Assembly: GCA_958296035.1 (NCBI GenBank)
Contig: OY282431.1
Location: forward strand, 868,001-932,000
Length of the DNA stretch: 64,000 nt
Direction of reading: 5' to 3'
Source of the DNA: Paracoccaceae bacterium
GTDB lineage: Bacteria; Pseudomonadota; Alphaproteobacteria; Rhodobacterales; Rhodobacteraceae
Shown here: positions 56,890 through 64,000 of the stretch, piece after piece
Numbering within the stretch: position 1 is the first letter of the stretch
How the letters are laid out: every line of letters begins with the position of its first letter
The notes under the pieces: model-generated
Database searches by the model: none
The model's input: only the letters and a program-made list of their open reading frames with translations
What the model was told of the DNA's origin: nothing
Position numbers and translations under genes: made by a program

Positions 56890-57693
56890 TTACGACGTGA
56901 CCCCGCGCGGGCGGCGAGGACGTTCTGCAACACGCTTGCGAAACTCCTCTACCAGCTCGTCACGCTCCAGGCAATGATCCTTGGCAAGTCGCCAGAGTCC
57001 AAAATGCACCCGCGCCATGTCCTGATAATACTGCGCGTACACAAGATTTATTGTTGCGCCCGTCAACGCCCCCATCACCGGCACAGCCTGGGTGCCCAGC
57101 TTTTGGCTGAGAACAGTCGCGAGTCGGGGCGCGACCCTCGCCACCAGTGCTTGCGCAGTTGTGCCTCGAGTGGCAATTCGCGCAGCAAGAAACGCCGTAT
57201 TGGATCCGTCGTCGTCGGCCAGCGGCCCACCGGCTGCCAAGACCTGAATGCACTCCATTCGGCAGTTTTCCCTGGTTGTATCAAACCCGTTCTCGGCTGC
57301 CACGTCCTCGATGGTTCGAAGATACAGTCCGATTGTTACAGGGATTTCGACAACGGTCGAAGCAACACCGCCAAATCCGCCAATCGTTCCAAGGCCGGCA
57401 GCTATCACTTTGTTAGGAGGTGAAACACTCTTGAGTAGACTGCCTTTCTCTTCGGTTGACCTGTGTGCTGCCTGTGCCAACAGGAGCAGAGCCTTTTCAG
57501 TGGCTTGATTAATGATGTCTGTTACCTGGGGTGGCAGGCGAGCCAGCTGAGTCTCGGCTTGGCCTCCGACAAAGTTCAGTGCTTTCATCACTGGGCCGGC
57601 CGCCTTGCTGTTGATCTCGACCAATTTGTCCAACTCTTCGTCCAAGGAAGGCGAAATCGGCGGAGAGTCCAGGTCGGTGAAAGTTATGGCCAT
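56890..57693 (-). CDS. EcsC-family protein
   Basis: A 267-residue EcsC-like protein. The conserved part reads STEEKGSLLKSV, GLGTIGGFGGVASTVVEIPV and TIGLYLRTIEDVA, with two glycine-rich hydrophobic stretches. The family is named after a gene in an ABC exporter operon, but its function is unknown; membrane association is likely. I chose ATG 57,693, preceded by GGAAA, over an upstream start that adds 20 cysteine-rich residues. Confidence 0.8.
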   Translation of the reverse strand: MAITFTDLDSPPISPSLDEELDKLVEINSKAAGPVMKALNFVGGQAETQLARLPPQVTDIINQATEKALLLLAQAAHRSTEEKGSLLKSVSPPNKVIAAGLGTIGGFGGVASTVVEIPVTIGLYLRTIEDVAAENGFDTTRENCRMECIQVLAAGGPLADDDGSNTAFLAARIATRGTTAQALVARVAPRLATVLSQKLGTQAVPVMGALTGATINLVYAQYYQDMARVHFGLWRLAKDHCLERDELVEEFRKRVAERPRRPRGVTS

Positions 57694-58098
57694 AAGCCGT
57701 TTCCAGCTGCAACTGTATTGATTCGCCAGCGAATATCGGCGAACGCAACACATAGATGTGCTGATTGATGCCGTTATTCAACCGTCGGTATCATCGCCAC
57801 GGCGATTGTCTCACACAGCGTGAGGCAGGTGCGTTGACCTAACTAATGCAGTCCTGGCCAAATTAATCCGCACGCAGCGGGTTGGGCAGACGGCACCGGT
57901 GCGCCCGACAAACGAGTTGGTTTATCCTGCCTGGCGCGGTCGTTTGTCCTGGAGTATGTCCGGGGGGCTATATGGCGCGCACCCGTGAAAAGTAGCTTTC
58001 GGCTTTCTCGCATCGCCTTCTTCTCGGTTATTCAATCTTGACATTGGAGGCAAACTGCCGTGAATGCCACGCTCCCACAAATTTATCGGTGAATTGCA
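57694..58098. other. Intergenic between divergent ecsC and aspS
   Basis: Upstream region of both genes. I could not place a confident promoter or RNA. Confidence 0.45.
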
Positions 58099-59925
58099 AT
58101 GGTTAGTCACTTATACCGCACTCACACCTGTTACGACCTGACCCGCGATCATGCGGGACAGACAGTTCGGCTTTCCGGCTGGGTTCATCGGATTCGCGAC
58201 CACGGCGGCGTCCTGTTTGTCGATCTGCGGGATCACTATGGTATTACGCAGGTGCTTGCCGATCCTGACAGTGCCGTGTTTTCCGACGTCGAGAACCTGC
58301 GGGCCGAGTTTGTTATCCGTGTCGACGGTGAAGTTCGGCTACGGGATCCGTCTCTTGTCAACAGCAAGATTGCCACCGGTGAGATCGAGGTGTTCATTCG
58401 CGACATGGAAGTCCTGTCAAGGGCCGAAGAACTTCCCTTGCCGGTATTCGGGGAACCTGATTACCCGGAGGAAATCAGGTTGAAATACAGGTTTCTGGAT
58501 TTGCGTCGAACGCGACTTCATCAACGCATCATGCTGAGATCGAAAGTGATCTCGTGGATCAGGCACCGCATGGAAGCAAGGGGATTTACCGAGTTTCAGA
58601 CGCCGATACTTACCGCCTCGTCACCTGAAGGTGCCAGGGACTACCTGGTTCCCTCGCGGATTCATCAAGGAAAGTTCTATGCGTTGCCGCAGGCCCCGCA
58701 GCAGTTCAAACAACTCATAATGATCGCTGGATTTGACCGCTATTTCCAGATTTCGCCTTGTTTTCGCGACGAGGACCCGAGAGCCGACCGAGCTCCGGGC
58801 GACTTCTACCAGTTGGATGTCGAGATGAGCTTTGCAAACCAGGAAGATGTCTTCTCAACCATCGAGCCGGTCTTGAGGGGTCTTTTCGAGGAGTTTGGCG
58901 GCGGCCGAACCGTCACCAGAAATTTTCCCCGAATTGCCTATCGCGATGCCATGCACGAATATGGCACTGACAAGCCCGATCTCAGGAATCCTCTCAGGAT
59001 GGAAAGCGTAAGCGAGCACTTTGCCGGATCAGGTTTCCGGATTTTCGCTTCACTCCTGGAGCGGAAGGGATGTGAGGTGCGCGCCATACCTGCGCCGGGC
59101 GGCGGAAGCCGTCGCTTTTGTGACCGCATGAACAGTTTTGCACAACGTCAGGGGCTGCCGGGGATGGGTTACATCTTTTGGCGCTCCAGGGCAGGGGAAA
59201 TCGAGGGCGCCGGGCCACTGGCCAAGAACATCGGACCTGAGCGTACCGAGGCCATACGTCGGCAGCTTAACCTGGGAATGGGCGATGCTGCGTTTTTCCT
59301 GGGTGGACGGCCACGTGCATTCGAAGCGGTTGCAGGCCGGGCACGAGACGAGATCGCGGGTCAACTCGACCTGATCGACCACGACAGATTTTCCTTCTGC
59401 TGGATTACCGACTTTCCGATGTTCGAAGAAGATGAGGAAAGTGGAGCATTGGACTTTTCTCACAACCCGTTTTCCATGCCGCAGGGTGGATTGGAGGCGC
59501 TGGAGACCGGAGATCCGCTCGACGTTCTCGGGTATCAGTACGATATAGTCTGCAACGGCGTGGAGCTGTCGTCAGGTGCTGTACGAAACCATCGGCTGGA
59601 TGTGTTGTACAAGGCATTCGAAATCGTCGGCCATGACCGCAAATTTGTCGATGAACACTTTTCGGGAATGGTAAACGCGCTGCGATTCGGGGCCCCACCT
59701 CATGCCGGGATCGCGCCAGGGATAGAGCGCATGGTCATGCTGTTGGCAAATATGGAAAATATTCGGGAGGTAACTCTGTTTCCACTCAATCAGCGAGCCG
59801 AGGACTTGATGCTGGGAGCGCCTACCAGACCAACCAACGAAGCGCTTCGTGATCTTGGGCTACGTATTGTCGGAGACGTTGAGTCCCGTACTCGTCCCGT
59901 CCGGGGGGCAACAGGCCAACGCTGA
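58099..59925 (+). CDS. aspS: Aspartyl-tRNA synthetase, bacterial type
   Basis: A 608-residue class II synthetase. Order: N-terminal OB anticodon-binding domain ([20 protein letters not shown]), catalytic motif 1 near [12 protein letters not shown], motif 2 with [12 protein letters not shown], a GAD insertion at about 300-410, and motif 3 with [12 protein letters not shown]. It charges tRNA-Asp; many alphaproteobacterial forms also charge tRNA-Asn, which cannot be decided here. No strong ribosome site precedes the ATG. Confidence 0.95.
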   Translation: MVSHLYRTHTCYDLTRDHAGQTVRLSGWVHRIRDHGGVLFVDLRDHYGITQVLADPDSAVFSDVENLRAEFVIRVDGEVRLRDPSLVNSKIATGEIEVFIRDMEVLSRAEELPLPVFGEPDYPEEIRLKYRFLDLRRTRLHQRIMLRSKVISWIRHRMEARGFTEFQTPILTASSPEGARDYLVPSRIHQGKFYALPQAPQQFKQLIMIAGFDRYFQISPCFRDEDPRADRAPGDFYQLDVEMSFANQEDVFSTIEPVLRGLFEEFGGGRTVTRNFPRIAYRDAMHEYGTDKPDLRNPLRMESVSEHFAGSGFRIFASLLERKGCEVRAIPAPGGGSRRFCDRMNSFAQRQGLPGMGYIFWRSRAGEIEGAGPLAKNIGPERTEAIRRQLNLGMGDAAFFLGGRPRAFEAVAGRARDEIAGQLDLIDHDRFSFCWITDFPMFEEDEESGALDFSHNPFSMPQGGLEALETGDPLDVLGYQYDIVCNGVELSSGAVRNHRLDVLYKAFEIVGHDRKFVDEHFSGMVNALRFGAPPHAGIAPGIERMVMLLANMENIREVTLFPLNQRAEDLMLGAPTRPTNEALRDLGLRIVGDVESRTRPVRGATGQR

Positions 59926-59940
59926 GTGTGTGTCTACCCA

Positions 59941-59970
59941 GGCAGCGTACACCGACAGTGTATGCCTGCC
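59941..59970 (+). other. Long imperfect hairpin after aspS
   Basis: GGCAGCGTACAC pairs with GTGTATGCCTGCC around CGACA, with one bulge and one G-T pair, 15 bases after the aspS stop. No T-run; possibly a 3'-end stabiliser or factor-dependent terminator. Confidence 0.45.
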
Positions 59971-60203
59971 ATTAGGGTGGATTGGACGGTACCTTAACAT
60001 CGAACGGGAACTGGACTCCCGGCAGGTGTCTACAATTGTTCAGGCGCATAGTGTGATCGTCAAGTACTATTACTTTCATAGACGCTTTGGTTTGGCAGAT
60101 CATGCCCGCTTCTGTACGAGGGGTAGGGTGCGGGCGTTCCGGGGTCGGGACAAAGTCCGGCCGGGCTGTCCAAGTGTATCGGCGCGGTGCTGACAGGTGG
60201 TTC

Positions 60204-61106
60204 ATGAATAGCCTTCGGCTTCCGCCTGTCGGTCTGGTTGCTTTCTGTGCAATCCTCTGGGGCGTGTGGTGGTTACCCATTCGCCTCTTGAACGAACAGG
60301 GTATCGACGGTGGCTGGGCAGGAATTCTGCTCAATGCCGTTGCCGCCCTTGTATTATTGCCAGTGATCTTCTTGCGAAAGGAATCGGCTGGTACTTCTGT
60401 CGCCCAGATAGCAGGTGCGATGCTGATAGGCTTCGGCGTTGGACTTTACGCCATCGCGGTCTCATTTACTGATGTGCTCAGAGCAGTCTTGCTCTTCTAT
60501 CTGGCTCCCATGTGGAGCACGATGATCGAGTGCGCCTTTCTGGGGCGGCGTTGGAGTACATTGAGCATTGTTGCAGTGCTGTTGGCCTTGTCCGGTATGG
60601 TTTTGATTCTGGGCGACAACCTGATTCTCGGTCATGTTCGGGCCGGTGATATTCTTGCACTTGTTTCTGGCATTTTCTGGTCGGTTGGAGCCACCTTTGT
60701 ATTCTCCGCCAGCCGTTCCAAACCGCTAGTTAGTGCGGCCATTTGCATGCTGGGTGCGACCTTGGTCGGAATAGGCGCCGCTGTGTTTGCGGGCGGTAGT
60801 ACTGGGGCGCTACCAAGCCGGGATGCTCTGACGGCAGTTGCTCCGATACTTGTGCTGACATCGTGTCTCTACATTGTGCCCATGATCGTGATCACGCTCT
60901 GGGGTGCCGCTGTCCTGGCGCCAGCTCTGCTGAGCTTCCTGTTTTCGCTTGAAATTCTTTCGGGTGTTGGATCAAGTGCCCTTCTCCTGGACGAACCCTT
61001 TGGATGGCGCGAGATCTCTGGAGCTTTGCTTGTGGGCCTCGGTGCTGTCACGGAATTCCTGATGCCCGGTCGAATTGACAAGAAGCAGGAGAATAGTGAT
61101 TCCTGA
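60204..61106 (+). CDS. EamA/DMT-family transporter
   Basis: A 300-residue membrane protein with about ten hydrophobic segments arranged as two EamA repeats, each with conserved small residues (LSGMVLILGDN; LDEPFGWREISGALLVGLG). Drug/metabolite exporters of this type move amino acids, nucleotides or similar small molecules; the substrate is unknown. ATG 60,204 with AGGTGG just before it is preferred over ATG 60,087, which adds 39 hydrophilic residues. Confidence 0.85.
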   Translation: MNSLRLPPVGLVAFCAILWGVWWLPIRLLNEQGIDGGWAGILLNAVAALVLLPVIFLRKESAGTSVAQIAGAMLIGFGVGLYAIAVSFTDVLRAVLLFYLAPMWSTMIECAFLGRRWSTLSIVAVLLALSGMVLILGDNLILGHVRAGDILALVSGIFWSVGATFVFSASRSKPLVSAAICMLGATLVGIGAAVFAGGSTGALPSRDALTAVAPILVLTSCLYIVPMIVITLWGAAVLAPALLSFLFSLEILSGVGSSALLLDEPFGWREISGALLVGLGAVTEFLMPGRIDKKQENSDS

Positions 61107-61183
61107 TCAAGAGTTCACAACTCCGGCAGGCCGACCATTGGCGTTGCTTGCCAGTTGATCACACCAAGGCGAAATGCAAATCA

Positions 61184-62326
61184 ATGGGCTTATCCATGAA
61201 GACATCCATGCACAAAGAGATTGCCCGGGGCTGGAATCATGAGCCGGGCCGCTCCCACTCGCTGCGGGCGCAGGCCTATACAGAGGCCGACTGGTTGAAA
61301 GCTGATTTTGGCAATATCATTTCAAGATCCTGGCAATGGGTGTGTCATGTCGAAAAACTGCGACAACCAGGTTCATATGTGACAGCCAGGATTGCCAACC
61401 ATCCTGTAGTTGTGGTGCGAGATCCTGCAGGGAACCTGCAGGCCTTTTACAATGTGTGCAAACACCGTGCTCACGAACTGATTACGGGAGAGGGAAGAAC
61501 AAAGCGATTTGTCTGCCCCTATCATGCCTGGACATACGACCTGACAGGACAACTTCGGCGCGCACCACATACCGAATCTCTTTCCGGCTTCGATTTGTCG
61601 ACCATTTGTCTGACCCCTGTTGCCGTCGAAGAATTCTGCAATTTTGTATTTGTCAATCTAGACACCACGGCGAACCCGCTCATTGAACAAACAGCAACAC
61701 TTGTTGATGAGATCAAGTCATGGGCGCCGGATTTGGAACACTTAACTCTTGCCCACAGATTAACCTACGACATCCGGTCAAACTGGAAAAATGTGGTCGA
61801 CAATTTTCTTGAGTGTTACCACTGCCCGGTGGCGCACAAGGATTTCTGTACACTCGTCGACATGGACACCTACCGTGTCGAGATACATGGCATTTGGTCC
61901 AGTCACATGGCAGAGGCAGGAAAGGGAGAAAACTCCGCCTATTCGGTAGACGATGCATCCGTGCGCGACCATGCAGTGTGGTGGCTGTGGCCCAACACCT
62001 GCTTGATGCGCTATCCAGGCAGGGGCAATTTTATCATTATGCAAATCATTCCGGTCGATGTGGATCGGACATTCGAAACCTACGATTTCTTCTTCGAGAC
62101 GTCCGAGCCGATCGCCGCCGAGCGGGAAGCAATCAAGTACATAGATTCGGTTTTGCAGGCCGAGGACATTGCACTCGTTGAGAGCGTGCAGCGCGGCATG
62201 GGCACACCGGCATTTGATCAGGGACGAATAGTTCACGACCCCTGCGGGTCAGGAAAATCCGAACACGCCGTTCATCACTTTCACGGCCTGCTTCTGGATG
62301 CCTACTCCAGGGTGATGGCTTCATGA
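61184..62326 (+). CDS. Rieske non-heme iron oxygenase, alpha subunit
   Basis: A protein of about 380 residues. The Rieske [2Fe-2S] centre is CKHRAHE and CPYHAW (C92, H94, C111, H114 from ATG 61,184). The mononuclear iron histidines lie in DNFLECYHCPVAH (H213, H218). This layout matches oxygenases that demethylate or oxidise quaternary amines such as proline betaine or carnitine, as well as aromatic dioxygenases. A reductase partner is not adjacent. Start is uncertain: TTG 61,148, ATG 61,184 or ATG 61,196. It overlaps the next gene as ATGA and forms a catabolic set with two dehydrogenases. Confidence 0.85.
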   Translation: MGLSMKTSMHKEIARGWNHEPGRSHSLRAQAYTEADWLKADFGNIISRSWQWVCHVEKLRQPGSYVTARIANHPVVVVRDPAGNLQAFYNVCKHRAHELITGEGRTKRFVCPYHAWTYDLTGQLRRAPHTESLSGFDLSTICLTPVAVEEFCNFVFVNLDTTANPLIEQTATLVDEIKSWAPDLEHLTLAHRLTYDIRSNWKNVVDNFLECYHCPVAHKDFCTLVDMDTYRVEIHGIWSSHMAEAGKGENSAYSVDDASVRDHAVWWLWPNTCLMRYPGRGNFIIMQIIPVDVDRTFETYDFFFETSEPIAAEREAIKYIDSVLQAEDIALVESVQRGMGTPAFDQGRIVHDPCGSGKSEHAVHHFHGLLLDAYSRVMAS

Positions 62327-63078
62327 GCGGCCGTCTGGAAAATCGCTGCGCTATTGTCACAGGTGGTGCCGGAGGCATAGGGCAGGCAGTTTGCGAGCGC
62401 TTTTCCGAAGAAGGTGCGAAAGTTGTTGCTATCGATATCACTGCCAATGCGCTGGTGCCAGGTGCACAATACCTGGCGTGTGACATTACCGGCGAAGCCG
62501 AAATCGCCGACGCGGTTTCACGGATTGGAGAACAATGGGAAAGGCTCGACATTTTGGTCAACGCAGCCGGAATCGAGATTGAGAAGACTGTCGAGGAGAC
62601 GACGCTCGAAGAATGGAATCGAGTGCTGGCGGTCAACGTTACGGGAACGTTTCTTGTCAGCAAGTATTGCTTGCCCTTGCTGCGACGCTCGGCCCACGCT
62701 TCGATTGTCAATCTGGGTTCGTATGACGGCTTTATCGCCGATCCCTCCCTGGCAGCCTATTGTGCCAGCAAGGGTGCAGTTCATGCCCTGACCAGGGCAA
62801 TGGCCTGTGACCATGGGTCGGAGGGTATCCGCGTGAATGCCGTTTGTCCTGGATTTGTCGATACGCCAATGCTCGAGTCCTTTCTTGGAACGCCTATCAA
62901 CAGTCCAAAGGTTCGCAGCAGGGTCGAACAAATGCATCCCACGCGAACGATAGGAACACCGCAAGACATTGCCGGGTTGGTGTTGTGGCTGGCATCAGAT
63001 GAAGCAAGATATGCATCCGGTCAGTTGTGGATCATTGATGGAGGGCTAACCGCACAGGTTCAGCAAATGAGATCGTGA
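62323..63078 (+). CDS. Short-chain dehydrogenase/reductase
   Basis: A 251-residue classical SDR. NAD(P) motif TGGAGGIGQA, the structural NAAG in VNAAGIE, and the catalytic Ser-Tyr-Lys in GSYDGF...AAYCASKGA. An acidic residue after the second strand (AIDIT) favours NAD. Overlaps the oxygenase stop, so it probably oxidises or reduces an alcohol or ketone in the same pathway. Confidence 0.9.
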   Translation: MSGRLENRCAIVTGGAGGIGQAVCERFSEEGAKVVAIDITANALVPGAQYLACDITGEAEIADAVSRIGEQWERLDILVNAAGIEIEKTVEETTLEEWNRVLAVNVTGTFLVSKYCLPLLRRSAHASIVNLGSYDGFIADPSLAAYCASKGAVHALTRAMACDHGSEGIRVNAVCPGFVDTPMLESFLGTPINSPKVRSRVEQMHPTRTIGTPQDIAGLVLWLASDEARYASGQLWIIDGGLTAQVQQMRS

Positions 63079-63094
63079 AGTTGTCGGGTGCGGA

Positions 63095-63907
63095 ATGGTG
63101 ATGGGTTCTTACTCGATGCAGCACACAAGCTGTGGCAAGTCTGCAGTCAGGTTTCTTGAAAACAAGGTTGCGGTGGTCACGGGCGCCGGGTCCGGGATTG
63201 GTCGGGCAACAGCAAACCGACTGCGTATGCACGGCGCCCGCGTTCTTGGTTGTGGTCGTCGGCCATCCAGGGCGAGAATGGGTTCGGGAATTGACTGGAT
63301 CTCGGCGGATGTGGCCTGTTCGAACGACGTGCGTCGACTCCGGCGCACTGCCGGATTGTTGCCGGGGCGACTGTGCATACTGGTGAACAACGCCGGCATC
63401 CAACTCGAGAAGAAAGTCACAGATTCGACGGACAACGACTGGCGGCAGGTCATGGGCACGAATTGCCAAGGCGTGTTCAACGCCTGTCGCGAGTTCATTC
63501 CGGTCATGGAAGCGAATGGAGGCGGTGTCATTGTCAACATTGGATCGATTTCGGGGCGACTGGCGGATCCAGGACTTGCGCTCTACAACGCTTCCAAGGG
63601 ATTTGTGCATGCTCTCACACGATCCATTGCGGTTGATCATGGACCTGTCATCCGCTGCAATGCGGTCTGTCCTGGATGGATCATGACAGCAATGGCTGAA
63701 GCAGCGTTCGCGCAGTCTGATGATGCTGACCAGATCAGGAGAGACGCCTTGGCGCGGCATCCTGTTGGTAGATTCGGTGCGCCGGATGACATCGCAAAGA
63801 CTGTTGCCTGGCTGGTCTCGGATGATGCAACTTTTGTTACCGGCCAATGCCTGACTGTGGACGGCGGGCTGTCGGCTTCAAGCCCAATACGCACCGACCT
63901 TGTATAG
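63095..63907 (+). CDS. Short-chain dehydrogenase/reductase
   Basis: A 270-residue classical SDR with TGAGSGIGRA, VNNAGIQ, GSISGRLAD...LYNASKGF and a PGWIMTAM substrate-loop region. An arginine-rich stretch after the second strand (GCGRRPSRAR) suggests NADP. It follows the previous SDR by 16 bases. About 24 residues precede the nucleotide motif; a later start is possible. Substrate unknown. Confidence 0.88.
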   Translation: MVMGSYSMQHTSCGKSAVRFLENKVAVVTGAGSGIGRATANRLRMHGARVLGCGRRPSRARMGSGIDWISADVACSNDVRRLRRTAGLLPGRLCILVNNAGIQLEKKVTDSTDNDWRQVMGTNCQGVFNACREFIPVMEANGGGVIVNIGSISGRLADPGLALYNASKGFVHALTRSIAVDHGPVIRCNAVCPGWIMTAMAEAAFAQSDDADQIRRDALARHPVGRFGAPDDIAKTVAWLVSDDATFVTGQCLTVDGGLSASSPIRTDLV

Positions 63908-64000
63908 GCATAGTTTGAACTATTGCGTCAATCTCCTAGTGCAAGAGAAACGAACCCGAACAGAAGCGATAATCGTCATTGCCCGTCAAGCCTGGAGGTT

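Overview
This window looks like part of an alphaproteobacterial chromosome, probably marine or host-associated. The evidence is gene content and order: lgt-midA-pgeF next to a divergent ubiK, a YbjN-family gene before proC and csaA, a class IIA HAD hydrolase beside ribF, and groESL under a CIRCE operator. Several genes and insertion sequences are visibly decaying and coding is looser than in a streamlined genome. I saw no rRNA, tRNA or CRISPR array.

Positions 1 to about 22,960 form a defence/mobile island. Its core is a seven-gene minus-strand operon that matches a single-stranded DNA phosphorothioation system, sspA-sspB-sspC-sspD followed by the restriction module sspF-sspG-sspH (20,168 down to 5,307). 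SspA and SspD supply and activate sulfur, SspB (DUF4007) nicks DNA, SspC is the ATPase, and SspFGH, related to DptFGH, attacks DNA lacking the modification. sspC is split by a run of 13 G (plus strand) at 16,048-16,060; adding one base or removing two restores a protein of about 1,060 residues. This is either a phase-variable switch or a homopolymer sequencing error. Facing the operon are two plus-strand genes: the 3' part of a YhaN/SbcC-like coiled-coil ATPase with a membrane hairpin, and a methyltransferase-HNH nuclease fusion.

The right edge of the island (20.2-22.96 kb) holds broken IS66 pieces in both orientations, a Phd/PIN toxin-antitoxin pair, and the 3' remnant of a large serine recombinase, immediately before housekeeping genes begin with ltaE.

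From 22.97 to 29.8 kb is a minus-strand run ltaE-ycgN-ribF-HAD-ppaC, then plus-strand groESL with promoter, CIRCE and a strong terminator. From 29.8 to 34.1 kb are decayed sequence including a multiply frameshifted nagA, intact trxB and an IS982-like scrap. From 34.1 to 39.5 kb is a complete peptide-type ABC importer operon (binding protein, two permeases, fused double ATPase) with a hairpin after the binding protein gene. From 40.1 to 44.0 kb, lgt-midA-pgeF plus an M24 hydrolase run on the minus strand, with ubiK divergent. From 45.0 to 50.6 kb are a YbjN-family gene, proC-csaA-2-hydroxyacid dehydrogenase and a two-gene set resembling 3-hydroxyproline degradation. Next come carB, cfa and ecsC (minus), aspS and a drug/metabolite exporter (plus), and finally a Rieske oxygenase with two short-chain dehydrogenases.
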